Below are positions 1 through 9,801 of a stretch of DNA of 10,749 nt, piece by piece. The stretch is from NCBI GenBank assembly GCA_035502655.1, contig DATJUF010000040.1:1-10749 (forward strand). Direction: 5' to 3'. The notes beneath the pieces are model-generated. The model did no database searches. It worked only from the letters and a program-made list of their open reading frames with translations, and was not told where the DNA came from. The DNA is from DATJUF01 sp035502655. Lineage in GTDB: Bacteria; Desulfobacterota; Binatia; Binatales; Binataceae. Position 1 is the stretch's first letter. Each line of letters starts with the position of its first letter. Position numbers and translations under genes: made by a program.

Positions 1-93
1 CCCGCCGAGTCTGTCGCGAACGCCAAGTCGCTGATGTATGACAAGTTTAGACTGCTCGCATTGATGATCGGGTTACTGGACCTAGCCCAATAA
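1..93 (+). CDS. Possible C-terminal end of a gene entering from the left
   Basis: Frame 1 is open from the first base to a TAA at 91-93 and gives 30 residues ending in LLALMIGLLDLAQ, a leucine-rich hydrophobic tail. I do not recognise a family. Thirty open codons at a window edge can occur by chance, so this is only a candidate for the end of a plus-strand gene that starts outside the window. No terminator hairpin was seen after it. Confidence 0.2.
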   Translation, partial: PAESVANAKSLMYDKFRLLALMIGLLDLAQ

Positions 94-341
94 CTAAACT
101 GATGCTCCAGACTGCTATCCAAGAGCTGCAAATGCGCATAAGAGGAGATATAGCATTGCTAGATTGTGCGACAAACAGCGCAATTGGGTTATATTAACCA
201 TGTTCTCATAGTGCCGGAAACCCTCATTCGGCCTACTCGCGAGTTTCATTTGAAGCGCTTGATGGAACCTTCGCCTTCACTCCACCGAAAGCGAGCGGTA
301 GTGATAATCTTGGTTCAGCAAGAGGGAGGCTTCGTTGAACA
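94..341. other. Intergenic stretch with no gene seen
   Basis: This stretch lies between the possible left-edge ORF and the 3' end of the broken integrase. It is visibly richer in A and T than the integrase remnant beside it. The purine-rich run AAGAGGAGA around 139-147 resembles a ribosome binding site, but the nearest ATG (132) gives a 21-codon ORF and the GTG at 166 opens an ORF that only runs antisense over the integrase. No tRNA, repeat or attachment-site duplicate was recognised. Confidence 0.4.
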
Positions 342-1300
342 TCAGATGGAAATCCGCTCGACGATATTGCGGGTGACGCGCCACCGCCTGCGATCATAAA
401 TCTGCGTGGTTCTCGGGTTGGAGTGGCCGGCGAGGTACTCCACGTCTTCGAGCGGCACGTCCTGCTTGAGCAGATCGTTGACGACGGTGACGCGGAAGCT
501 GTGGGCGAAGAGAGTTCCGGCAGGCCGCCGTCCTGGAGGCGGCGGTTGAACATCTGGCGCATGGAATGCGCTGAGTAGTCGGCCTGGGTCAGTTGCCGGC
601 GCTTGCCGACGGCGGCGCGAAAGAGTGGGGCTTTATCGTCCTGATCAACCATGCCAGCGGCGGCCAGATATGCTTTGAGCCAGGCGTCGAGGTCGTGGCG
701 GACAGGGATCTCGCGCAGCTTGCCGCCTTTCTCGCGGAAGCGCAGCGCGCGATGCTCGCCGAGATCTTTGAGATCGCCGAGGCCAGGCGCGCGAGCGCGC
801 CGACACGCGCGCCGGTGTAGGCGAGGACGCCGAGCACCGCGCGATCGCGCAGGCCGACGACTTGGCTGGTAGCGATCGAGCGCAAGAGCTTGCGGGCCTG
901 CTCGACGTTGATTTCCGGGGTGGAGCCTGCGAGCGCGCTGTGTTGGGTGCCGCGCATGGAGGCGAAGGGATTTGAGCGCGACCGCGTGGCGGGTCACCAG
1001 GCCATCGAAGAAGTGGCGCAGGGCGGCGAGCGCTTGGTTCTTGGTGGGCGCGGACCTTCCGCCCCGCTTAGATATTCGCCGGCGAGGCCCGGAGTAATTT
1101 CGCGTAGTTCAATGCTTCGCCGCTCGCACCAGGCGAGGAAGCGGGTGACGGCGCGGGCATAGCGCGGCGGGTGTGCGGGTCATTAAGGCTGGCCTGGAAG
1201 AATTCCTCGGCGGCGAAGACCGCGTTGGCGCCGACCCGACCAGAATGGCAGGAGCTTCCGCCTGCAGCTGGCCACCTTTTAACGGAACGATCGCTTTCAT
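342..1300 (-). pseudogene. Tyrosine recombinase/integrase, broken by about six frameshifts
   Basis: Reading the minus strand from the ATG at 1300 (MKAIVPLKGG) and changing frame near 1228, 1160, 1045, 970, 785 and 515 gives a continuous phage-type integrase of about 320 residues ending at a TGA at 342-344. The pieces in order are: an N-terminal core-binding (SAM-like) domain with EEFFQASLNDPHTRRA and FLAWCERRSIELREI; ALRHFFDGLVTRHAVAL; then the catalytic domain with TGARVGAL (first Arg), FREKGGK (beta-hairpin Lys), AHSFRVTVVNDLL (His-x-x-Arg), LAGHSNPRTTQIYDRRR (His and the nucleophile Tyr). All six expected catalytic positions are therefore still encoded, but never in one frame. By frame arithmetic five shifts are most simply one-base losses; the one near 970 is a one-base gain, an AAAT run where AAT restores the frame. 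No nonsense codon was seen in the reconstructed reading. An active enzyme is not expected unless the indels are sequencing errors. It may mark the edge of a mobile or formerly mobile segment. Confidence 0.85.
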
Positions 1301-1314
1301 GCCGCCTCCGCCGC

Positions 1315-1370
1315 GCCCTGTCTCTTGCTCTGATTTTATAGACGATAATTTATCGTCTATAAGACAGGGC
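1315..1370. repeat. Outer inverted repeat around the palindrome; left arm interrupted by 13 bp
   Basis: GCCCTGTC at 1315-1322 is the exact inverse of GACAGGGC at 1363-1370. On the right, GACAGGGC directly follows the inner 13-bp arm and makes a continuous 21-bp arm (1350-1370). On the left, the same 21 bases are present but are split by 13 extra bases (1323-1335) between the outer 8 and inner 13. The whole structure is thus a 21-bp inverted repeat with one arm interrupted. This could be a recombination site with accessory arms, or a site altered by an insertion or aberrant strand exchange. Confidence 0.75.
1336..1362. repeat. 27-bp palindrome with 13-bp perfect arms upstream of the integrase
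   Basis: TTATAGACGATAA at 1336-1348 is matched exactly in inverse orientation by TTATCGTCTATAA at 1350-1362, with a single T at the centre (1349). It lies 35 bases upstream of the integrase start (1300, minus strand) and about 70 bases beyond the 3' end of the porin gene. The arms are AT-rich and no U-run follows, so it does not look like an intrinsic terminator. Its length and position next to a tyrosine recombinase suggest a recombinase core site or an autoregulatory operator. That role is inference; the symmetry is directly seen. Confidence 0.85.
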
Positions 1371-1430
1371 CCCAAAAGGCTCATATGGCGGATGAGACAT
1401 CGATGGACGCAATTCGACTGCCTGCCAAAC

Positions 1431-2924
1431 TCAGAACGAGAGGAGGCTTTCCACGTAGCCGAACGTCTCGCCACGCCCCTGCGGGAAATTCGCCGCGGCC
1501 ACCGAGCCGCCGAAAAAGTGTCCGGCGAAGATTGAAGCACTCAGATACTTGCTGACCTTCCAGAGCAAGCCAGTATCGAGTTCAGTGCCAAGGTAGCTCT
1601 TGCCGAAACTGGGGCGCGCGGTATAGCCGAACAGATGACTGTCGAACGCTCCGCCCCCTGCGTACCACCGGTCGTACGATGAAGAGAGCCACAGAGCGTG
1701 CATCGTGGTACGCGATTCGAGGTTCGCCAGAGGAGACAGAATCAGCTCGGAACCAGCGTCGATGTTGTTCATCATGTTGTAAATTGGATTCAACGCGTAC
1801 ATTCGAGGCGTCGGCAGAATCTGAAAGAACGTTCCATGCACGTTATTATTCGGATTGCTGTCGCCCGAAGCCATCTGCCAAGTGAAGCGGAGCCATGGCT
1901 TCCAGCGAAAATCGTTCAGGCGATACCCCATCTGGGCCACGCTTGCGTACGCCTGTTGTGACTGTGAACCCCAATCACCGAATTGATAGGCGCCCCACAC
2001 CATCGCGTCAGCAGTTCCCGGCCCGAGTTGAACCGTCGCGGCGGCGTCCGCACCGGCGGTCTCGATGCCTATCGCGCTACGATTCTTTGCGGCAGCACTG
2101 GCCGGCTGATTGTCGACTGGAACCAGTCCCCGGTTGTCGTCGTACCAGATGAAGAATATGCGCCCTAGCGCGTTTCCGTAGCGATGGGCTCTCTGACCGT
2201 TAAGCGCTGCATATACGACGTCGGTTTTTCTGATCTCATCCCAGCCGTTGAGGTCGAAGACCCCGCGGGTCGGAACGCCGTACATCGCCGTGACGTTCCA
2301 GTTTGCATCGCCGTAGCGCGTCACGGCGCCGTCAAAAGACCTCATCACGTCCGAGAATCCGAAATTGCCGATGAGCCGCTGGGATATCTGATAATTCACG
2401 ATCCACCGCAGCTGTGGGTCCGAAGGCATCAGGTCCTGGCCTTCATTGAATTCGAAGCGTCCTCCCTTGATATTCAATCCCTGGAGAATCCGGCTGCCGA
2501 ATTCGACGAATCCCTGCTTGAGGAAAATGCTTGCGTCGGAACTTTCCTGTTGCGGCTGATAGTAGTTGCCGCCAAGCCCTAGAGCGCCCGGCGGGGGCGG
2601 CGCAATCGCGCTGCTCGGCAAATTGAGCAAGGCAGGATCTTCGAATTCCGTAAAGAGTTTGAAGTCCTCCGTTGCATATCCAAGTCCGAGCCTTAGTACA
2701 TTCGCCTGGTAGTTATAGCTATTCTGATAGCTCTTGCCTCCGATGGGACCGGCCTGAAAGAAGCTCCAGACGTATTCACGCGTGCGCATCCATCCGCTTG
2801 CGGTGACCGGCGCGCCATTTATGTCAAAGAGATCGATTTCGGCTGACGCTGGCAGCTTTTGAACGGCCAGCAGGAACGTCGTGAAAAAGGCTGTCGCCAA
2901 ACCGCGAAATAGAAGTCGGTTCAC
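1431..2924 (-). CDS. Outer-membrane beta-barrel channel, alginate-export (porin-like) type
   Basis: This 497-residue protein starts at a GTG (2922-2924) preceded by GAGG at 2936-2939 on the minus strand. Residues 1 to about 28 form a signal peptide: Arg near the start, a hydrophobic stretch AFFTTFLLAV, and a probable cut after PASA. The mature part has the alternating polar/aromatic pattern of beta strands and ends in LLSF, the terminal aromatic typical of barrels inserted by the Bam machinery. FLKQGFVEF followed by IKGGRFEFNEG resembles the conserved strand pair of the alginate-export family, where a GRxE-type segment recurs. Function is inferred as passive passage of small anionic or polar solutes through the outer membrane. 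Its place beside a nitrate carrier suggests nitrate or nitrite, but the family is not specific. It lies on the same strand as the transporter, 217 bases downstream of it, so it could be co-transcribed or have its own promoter. The reading frame is intact. Confidence 0.8.
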   Translation of the reverse strand: MNRLLFRGLATAFFTTFLLAVQKLPASAEIDLFDINGAPVTASGWMRTREYVWSFFQAGPIGGKSYQNSYNYQANVLRLGLGYATEDFKLFTEFEDPALLNLPSSAIAPPPPGALGLGGNYYQPQQESSDASIFLKQGFVEFGSRILQGLNIKGGRFEFNEGQDLMPSDPQLRWIVNYQISQRLIGNFGFSDVMRSFDGAVTRYGDANWNVTAMYGVPTRGVFDLNGWDEIRKTDVVYAALNGQRAHRYGNALGRIFFIWYDDNRGLVPVDNQPASAAAKNRSAIGIETAGADAAATVQLGPGTADAMVWGAYQFGDWGSQSQQAYASVAQMGYRLNDFRWKPWLRFTWQMASGDSNPNNNVHGTFFQILPTPRMYALNPIYNMMNNIDAGSELILSPLANLESRTTMHALWLSSSYDRWYAGGGAFDSHLFGYTARPSFGKSYLGTELDTGLLWKVSKYLSASIFAGHFFGGSVAAANFPQGRGETFGYVESLLSF

Positions 2925-3141
2925 TTATTTCCCAACCTCGAATCGGTTGCCCGCCTGTTTGCGGGAAGCGAACAAGTGCGCCTTGGCAAGCGCTTTGGAA
3001 TCTTCACCGCAGGCGGCCAGTTCTGTGCAATTCGTGACCTGTATACGGAATGGCCTCACTCGGCCTTTGCAGAACATACTAGGAGAACTATCGATCGCTA
3101 TCGTTTCCAAGTTGTTTGGCGTGGTGCGGACCGAGCCATAT

Positions 3142-4503
3142 TTACAGGGTCGAGCGTTTTCGCCCGACCGGTTTCTCAGAGAATGCGGCAGGGGCCGCCC
3201 TCGACCCGACGAGGCGCTTGCGGGAACCGATCGATAAATTGATTGATAAGCCAAGCGAGGTCAGGGATAAAGCCACAAATACCAGAAACCCTTGCGCATA
3301 GCCGGGATCCCCGCCGTGCTCGACGAAGAGGCCCATCAGCGGCGGCAGCAGGAAGCCGCCAAAGGCCCCAATCCCGCCGACCCATCCGGCAGCGCCACCA
3401 ACTGCGTTGGGAACGAACTTGGGCAGCATCTTGAAGACGGCGGCGTTGTTTACGCCCATCCCTACCGCGACAATCATTTCGGCAGTGAGCGAAAGTGGGA
3501 AACTATGTGATAGTGCCATTAAAAACGCTCCGCCCATGAGTACACTGAGCGAGACGATAGAGGTGCGTTCGCCTCCCACTAAATCCGACCAAGTGCCCCC
3601 GAACACCCGAATCCCCGAAGCCAGAAGAGAAAAAATCGCCGTCAAGATTCCAGCTTCACGAGCGCCAAGCCTGAAATAACCGGACCAATAGACCGGCATC
3701 CATGAAGTAAGGCACAAAAATCCACCGAAAGTAGTGAAGTAAAGAAACACCAGCGCCCAGGTCCGCCATTGCTGAGCGGACAGCTTAAGCGCGGCTGCAG
3801 CGCTGCCGCCGGGAAAAATCTGCTGCCCACGCTCGGCAGCGAGTTCGCGCGCCCGCGCTGGTTCGATGCCTTGCTTGACGAACTGAAAGTACCAGGCATT
3901 GCGTCCCGTTAACGCGTAGCTGACCGTGCCTAGCAATAGAAACAGCAACCATGCTAGGTAAGCGCCGGCCAGTGACCAGGAACTCAGCACGATAGGCAGC
4001 AGGATCGAAAACAATCCCGGCGCCAGGTTGCCAATTCCAGCGTATACGCCGAGCGACCACCCCTGTTGGTTTTGCGGAAACCAATAGGAGACTTGCCCGA
4101 TCCCGACCGAGAAAACCGCAATGCCACACCCGCACAGCACCCCGAGCAGCATTAGCAGCGGGTAGAAAGCTGGACCAATCCGAGCCGGATACAAAAAGTG
4201 GAACAGGAGATACAACCCCGCCATGCCAATGATCGAAAGGATTAGAAGCGTCAGGAACGGCCGGCGCCCGCCATCACGATCAACCCAAGCCGCAAAAGGG
4301 ATACGCAACAGCGAACCTGACAGGGCCGGCGCCGCTACCAGGAATCCAAGTTGAAGTGGCGAAAGCGCCATCACATGCTTCAACTCTTTAGCCGCCGGGC
4401 CGAACAAAGCCACGGCCGAAAAGCCAAAGAAGAAGCCCAAAGTCGCGCCGGCCAGTCCAAGTGAAGGCGTACCCCGCATGGCCGGCTCAGCCGATCGTTT
4501 CAT
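3142..4503 (-). CDS. Nitrate/nitrite transporter, NNP family of the major facilitator superfamily
   Basis: This is an inner-membrane carrier of about 453 residues with roughly twelve hydrophobic segments. NNP hallmarks are visible: YAGIGNLAPG (residues about 154-163) as the first nitrate-signature region, and GMGVNNAAVFKMLPKFVP (348-365) with GWVGGIGAFGGF (373-384) as the second. LLRIPFAAWVDRDGGRRP carries Arg67 and SGIRVFGGTWSD carries Arg299, matching in context the two substrate-binding arginines of E. coli NarK (R89, R305). It ends in a basic tail, RKRSTL. The start is uncertain: the frame is open to a TTG at 4548, with ATGs at 4536, 4503 and 4479, and none has a good ribosome binding site. 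I chose 4503 because it leaves a short N-terminus before the first membrane segment. The gene is divergent from the nitrate reductase gene, as expected for nitrate uptake. Whether it is a proton symporter or a nitrate/nitrite antiporter cannot be read from the sequence. Confidence 0.9.
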   Translation of the reverse strand: MKRSAEPAMRGTPSLGLAGATLGFFFGFSAVALFGPAAKELKHVMALSPLQLGFLVAAPALSGSLLRIPFAAWVDRDGGRRPFLTLLILSIIGMAGLYLLFHFLYPARIGPAFYPLLMLLGVLCGCGIAVFSVGIGQVSYWFPQNQQGWSLGVYAGIGNLAPGLFSILLPIVLSSWSLAGAYLAWLLFLLLGTVSYALTGRNAWYFQFVKQGIEPARARELAAERGQQIFPGGSAAAALKLSAQQWRTWALVFLYFTTFGGFLCLTSWMPVYWSGYFRLGAREAGILTAIFSLLASGIRVFGGTWSDLVGGERTSIVSLSVLMGGAFLMALSHSFPLSLTAEMIVAVGMGVNNAAVFKMLPKFVPNAVGGAAGWVGGIGAFGGFLLPPLMGLFVEHGGDPGYAQGFLVFVALSLTSLGLSINLSIGSRKRLVGSRAAPAAFSEKPVGRKRSTL

Positions 4504-4846
4504 CGATGATCCGAAGGAAAGGATGACCTCACGCATGCAGGGGAGCAAAATTCATGCTGCCTCATTGGCCTGCCTTAGCGTGCATTTTCCGAGTCATCAT
4601 TGCTCGCCGGTGTGGCAGATGCTGGATATTCAAGCAGGTTTGCCACGGCACGAGGGCACGAAGTGTCGTATCGAGATCCCTTTTATCGTGCGCTGTGACC
4701 CGCGTTGGGCAATGTGAATGAGCGGCCAACCGCCACCTGCGGCGTTGAGCGACAGTGGTCTGCCTGCGGGGCATAGCATTTGCTGTGGATTAACGAACTG
4801 GCAGCCAAGCCATGCCGGACAGGAAATCGCCGTTCTGGTCACTTTG
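4504..4846. promoter_or_regulatory. Divergent regulatory region between the transporter and reductase genes
   Basis: The transporter and reductase genes point away from each other, so promoters for both arms should lie here. I found no convincing sigma-70 or sigma-54 promoter, and no clear NtrC, NtcA or Fnr-type dyad. One local element stands out: the tandem repeat GGCACGAG/GGCACGAA at 4647-4662. The reductase frame is open upstream from 4847 to an ATG at 4718, so part of this region (4718-4846) is translated if the longer start is used. Confidence 0.5.
4647..4662. repeat. Tandem 8-bp repeat in the divergent promoter region
   Basis: GGCACGAG at 4647-4654 is followed directly by GGCACGAA at 4655-4662, matching at seven of eight positions. 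The copies sit about midway between the two divergent gene starts. A regulator or repeated half-site is possible, but two short copies may also be chance. Confidence 0.35.
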
Positions 4847-6964
<2,118 letters not shown>

Positions 6965-6970
6965 CCTAAG

Positions 6971-7318
6971 ATGATGGAGACACCGAGATTCTTACAGGGA
7001 TTGTATTACTTCGAGGGCCGCGGCCTCGACAAGCCGCTGCCGCTGGCGCCCGCCGCCGGATACTCAGTCCCGTTCGACAAGCGCGCCCAGCTAATCTATT
7101 TCCGCGCAGGCAATCCTGCGGAGGATCTCATCTATTTGGTCCTGACACGCAACGGCAAAGCGATGCGCTATTTCCCAATCGGAGCGAAAGCCGCGATCCA
7201 CGTTCCTTTGGCGGTCGTCGAGGACCTCAATCCTGAAGATAAAATGGAAATGCTTATTGCCGCTCCCGCCGGTCTCAAAAGCCCGGTAGTGGTCGATGTA
7301 GGCTTCGTCGAGATTTGA
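6971..7318 (+). CDS. Unrecognised 115-residue protein between nitrate and nitrite reductase
   Basis: I do not recognise a family. The gene starts 6 bases after the nitrate reductase stop and ends 27 bases before nirB, with a good AGGAG at 6955-6959, so it is very probably a real operon member. The protein has no cysteine and a single histidine (in IHVPL), so it is not an iron-sulfur or haem electron carrier. It has no signal peptide and no membrane segment. Hydrophobic and charged residues alternate in short strands: AQLIYFRAG, DLIYLVLTRNG, KAMRYFPIG, AIHVPLAVVEDL, KMEMLIAAP, VVVDVGFVEI. This suggests a small all-beta cytoplasmic fold. Inferred roles are an assembly or stability factor, or an accessory subunit of either reductase. 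No function is shown by the sequence itself. Confidence 0.85.
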   Translation: MMETPRFLQGLYYFEGRGLDKPLPLAPAAGYSVPFDKRAQLIYFRAGNPAEDLIYLVLTRNGKAMRYFPIGAKAAIHVPLAVVEDLNPEDKMEMLIAAPAGLKSPVVVDVGFVEI

Positions 7319-7345
7319 GAATCAGCTATTCCAACTATTTCCACT

Positions 7346-9784
7346 ATGAAGCAAAAAGAAAAACTCGTCGTCATCGGCAATGGAATGGCGGGGGCACGCG
7401 CCGTTGAGGAGATTCTGGCTCGCGGCGGCGGCGAACAGTTCGAGATAACTATATTCGGTGACGAGCCATACGGTAACTATAACCGGATCATGCTGTCGAA
7501 CGTGCTCAACGGCAGCACTGACGCCGAAGACATCTTTCTTAATCCGCTCGCCTGGTACCAGCAAAACCAGATCAAGCTGCTGGCGGGCGTGCGGGCTCGC
7601 GAAATTCGCCGTATCGCGAAAGTCGTTGTGGGTAGCGACGGCTGTGCCGAAGAATACGACAAATTAATCATCGCAACCGGCAGCCGCCCTTTTATCCCGT
7701 CAATTCCTGGATTAATGACCGAAGATGGCGAGCTTAAGGCTGGTGTCTTTGTTTTCCGCACGCTGGACGATTGCCGGCGTATCAGTAACTACGCCAAAAC
7801 AAGCACTCGCGCGATCGTAATCGGTGGTGGCCTGCTGGGGCTGGAGGCGGCGCGTGGCCTCCAAAACTTCGGCCTCGATGTTCACGTAGTTCACTTGGCC
7901 GATCACCTGATGAATCAGCAACTTGATAGCGAAGCCGGCGCGATTCTCCGAGCAACCATCGCAAAGATGGGTATGCAGATTCATTTGCGTACGAATACCG
8001 CACAAATTTACGGCACCAGCGCCGTGACCGGAGTAGGCTTTGCCGGCGGCGGAACGCTTGATTGCGACATGATCGTCATCTCGGCGGGAATCAAGCCGAA
8101 TGTCGAGCTGGCCATCCAGTGCGGCCTGACGGTCGAGCGCGCGGTCGTGGTCGATAATCATCTGCGCACCGCCGATGATCCAAATATCTATGCGGTCGGT
8201 GAATGCGTCCAGCATCGTGGCCGATGCTACGGCCTGGTCGCGCCATTATGGGAGCAGGCGAAGGTGCTCGCGGACCACATCACTGAGCACGATCGCGAAT
8301 CCAAGTATTTCGGTTCAAAGATTGCGACGAAGCTCAAGGTTATGGGGATCGAACTGGCGTCGATGGGCATCACCGAGCCGGATGATGAAAATGATGAACT
8401 GGTGCGCTTTACGGAACCAAAGAAGGGCACCTATAAGAAACTGATTATCCGCGACGGCCGCCTAGTGGGCAGTATCTTGCTGGGTGACATCAGCAAGGCC
8501 GCCTACCTCATGCAGGCGTTCGATCGCGACACGCCATTACCCGACGAACGCCTTTCATTGCTATTTGATATCGGCTCACCCGCTCCTAAAATTACGCTCG
8601 CCGAGATGCCATCGAAAACCCAGGTCTGCAACTGCAATGGTGTCAGCAAGGGCGCAATCGTTGCTTGCACGCAGTCGGGAAAACGCAGCCTGAAGGCAGT
8701 GATGCAGGCTACGCGAGCCGGCATGGGGTGTGGCTCGTGTAAAGCCCTGGTAAGCGAGATAGTCGAATGGGCCTGTGAGGGGGAACTCGATGACGATCCA
8801 TCGGTTCACTACTATGTTCCTGGGGTGCCGCTCGGCAAAGCCGATCTGATTAAAGAAATACGCGAGCGCAATCTGAGGTCCGTGTCGGCGGTCTTCGGCG
8901 CTTTGGCCGGCGGCGATGAAGATCCCGGAAGTAAGCCGGGTCTGGCATCGCTGCTCAATACCGTTTGGGATGCCGAATATGAAGATGAGCGGGATTCGCG
9001 TTTCATTAATGATCGTGTCCACGCCAATATCCAGAAAGACGGAACTTTCTCTGTAATTCCACAGATACCGGGCGGTGTGTCGTCACCGGCGCAGCTCAGG
9101 CGAATCGCCGATATTGCCGAGAAGTACAACGTTCCGATGGTGAAGCTGACTGGGGGCCAGCGGATTGACCTCCTCGGCGTCAAGAAAGAAGATCTGCCTA
9201 AGGTCTGGCAGGACCTGGGAATGCCCTCCGGCTATGCTTATGCCAAACGCTATCGGACATGCAAAAGCTGCGTAGGCACCGAGTTTTGCCGCTTTGGCTT
9301 GGGCGACAGTACCGCGTTAGCGATCAAAATCGAGGAACGTTTCCAAGGGATCGAGAGTCCCGCCAAGATGAAGCTCGCGACCGCCGGATGCCCGCGCAAT
9401 TGCTCTGAGGCGATGGTCAAAGACCTCGGCGCGGTGGCGGTCGAGGGTGGCAAATGGGAAATCTATGTCGGCGGAGCAGCAGGTTCGCATATACGCAAAG
9501 GCGATATCCTGTGCGTAGTTGATAGTCACGAGCAAGTGCTCTTGTTCATGAGCCGCTTTATTCAGTATTACCGCGAACACGCGAAGTATCTCGAACGAAC
9601 CTATGATTTTGTCGAGCGCAACGGGATCGAGAAACTGCGTGCCATCATAATTGAGGATAGCGAGAAAATTGGCGCGCAGCTCGATGCCGCTATCGCCAGG
9701 ACGATCGCTGCTTACAAGGACCCGTGGCTGGAAGCGGCGGCGCCCGCCACACCCAATCAATTCGCCTCCGAGATACCGGCCTAG
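7346..9784 (+). CDS. nirB: Assimilatory nitrite reductase [NAD(P)H], large subunit
   Basis: This 812-residue cytoplasmic enzyme reduces nitrite to ammonium by six electrons from NAD(P)H. Domain order is as in known NirB. An FAD-binding fold comes first (VVIGNGMAGA, residues about 8-17), then an NAD(P)-binding fold (IGGGLLGLEA, Gly160 onward). A BFD-like [2Fe-2S] site follows: Cys428-Asn-Cys430 and Cys462-Gly-Ser-Cys465 in GMGCGSCK. Then come a sulfite/nitrite reductase ferredoxin-like half domain (residues about 555-620) and the siroheme/[4Fe-4S] site with Cys642 and Cys648 (CVGTEFC) and Cys682 and Cys686 (AGCPRNCSEA). The length is normal for the family and all cluster ligands are present. 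The start at 7346 gives MKQKEKLVVIGNG, the usual N-terminus, although I see no clear ribosome binding site before it. It follows the 115-residue gene by 27 bases and precedes nirD by 17. Confidence 0.97.
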   Translation: MKQKEKLVVIGNGMAGARAVEEILARGGGEQFEITIFGDEPYGNYNRIMLSNVLNGSTDAEDIFLNPLAWYQQNQIKLLAGVRAREIRRIAKVVVGSDGCAEEYDKLIIATGSRPFIPSIPGLMTEDGELKAGVFVFRTLDDCRRISNYAKTSTRAIVIGGGLLGLEAARGLQNFGLDVHVVHLADHLMNQQLDSEAGAILRATIAKMGMQIHLRTNTAQIYGTSAVTGVGFAGGGTLDCDMIVISAGIKPNVELAIQCGLTVERAVVVDNHLRTADDPNIYAVGECVQHRGRCYGLVAPLWEQAKVLADHITEHDRESKYFGSKIATKLKVMGIELASMGITEPDDENDELVRFTEPKKGTYKKLIIRDGRLVGSILLGDISKAAYLMQAFDRDTPLPDERLSLLFDIGSPAPKITLAEMPSKTQVCNCNGVSKGAIVACTQSGKRSLKAVMQATRAGMGCGSCKALVSEIVEWACEGELDDDPSVHYYVPGVPLGKADLIKEIRERNLRSVSAVFGALAGGDEDPGSKPGLASLLNTVWDAEYEDERDSRFINDRVHANIQKDGTFSVIPQIPGGVSSPAQLRRIADIAEKYNVPMVKLTGGQRIDLLGVKKEDLPKVWQDLGMPSGYAYAKRYRTCKSCVGTEFCRFGLGDSTALAIKIEERFQGIESPAKMKLATAGCPRNCSEAMVKDLGAVAVEGGKWEIYVGGAAGSHIRKGDILCVVDSHEQVLLFMSRFIQYYREHAKYLERTYDFVERNGIEKLRAIIIEDSEKIGAQLDAAIARTIAAYKDPWLEAAAPATPNQFASEIPA

Positions 9785-9785
9785 T

Positions 9786-9791
9786 GAGGAA
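9786..9791 (+). promoter_or_regulatory. Ribosome binding site deciding the nirD start
   Basis: GAGGAA lies 10 bases before the ATG at 9802 and supports that start. An in-frame GTG at 9784, overlapping the nirB stop as TAGTG, would add six residues (VRKLVS) but would have its binding site inside the gene's own start. Confidence 0.6.
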
Positions 9792-9801
9792 GTTAGTCTC
9801 C

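Noticed and set aside
166..399. 77-codon plus-strand ORF from a GTG at 166
   Set aside because: Its 3' part runs antisense over the C-terminal end of the integrase remnant, the purine-rich stretch is too far upstream, and the product has no recognisable feature.
1173..1535. 120-codon plus-strand ORF crossing the integrase start, the palindrome and the porin end
   Set aside because: It overlaps better-supported minus-strand sequence on both sides, and its openness is explained by GC-rich antisense frames.
2950..2965. CCCGC/GCGGG hairpin in the porin leader
   Set aside because: The stem is only five base pairs and is not followed by a T-run; nothing else supports a regulatory role.
2925..3254. 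109-codon minus-strand ORF between the transporter and the porin
   Set aside because: It overlaps the transporter's 3' end in another frame and shows no family motif, signal peptide or good ribosome binding site.
7322..7345. Possible alternative nirB start
   Set aside because: No in-frame alternative gives a better N-terminus; MKQKEKLVVIGNG fits the family even though a clear ribosome binding site is missing.
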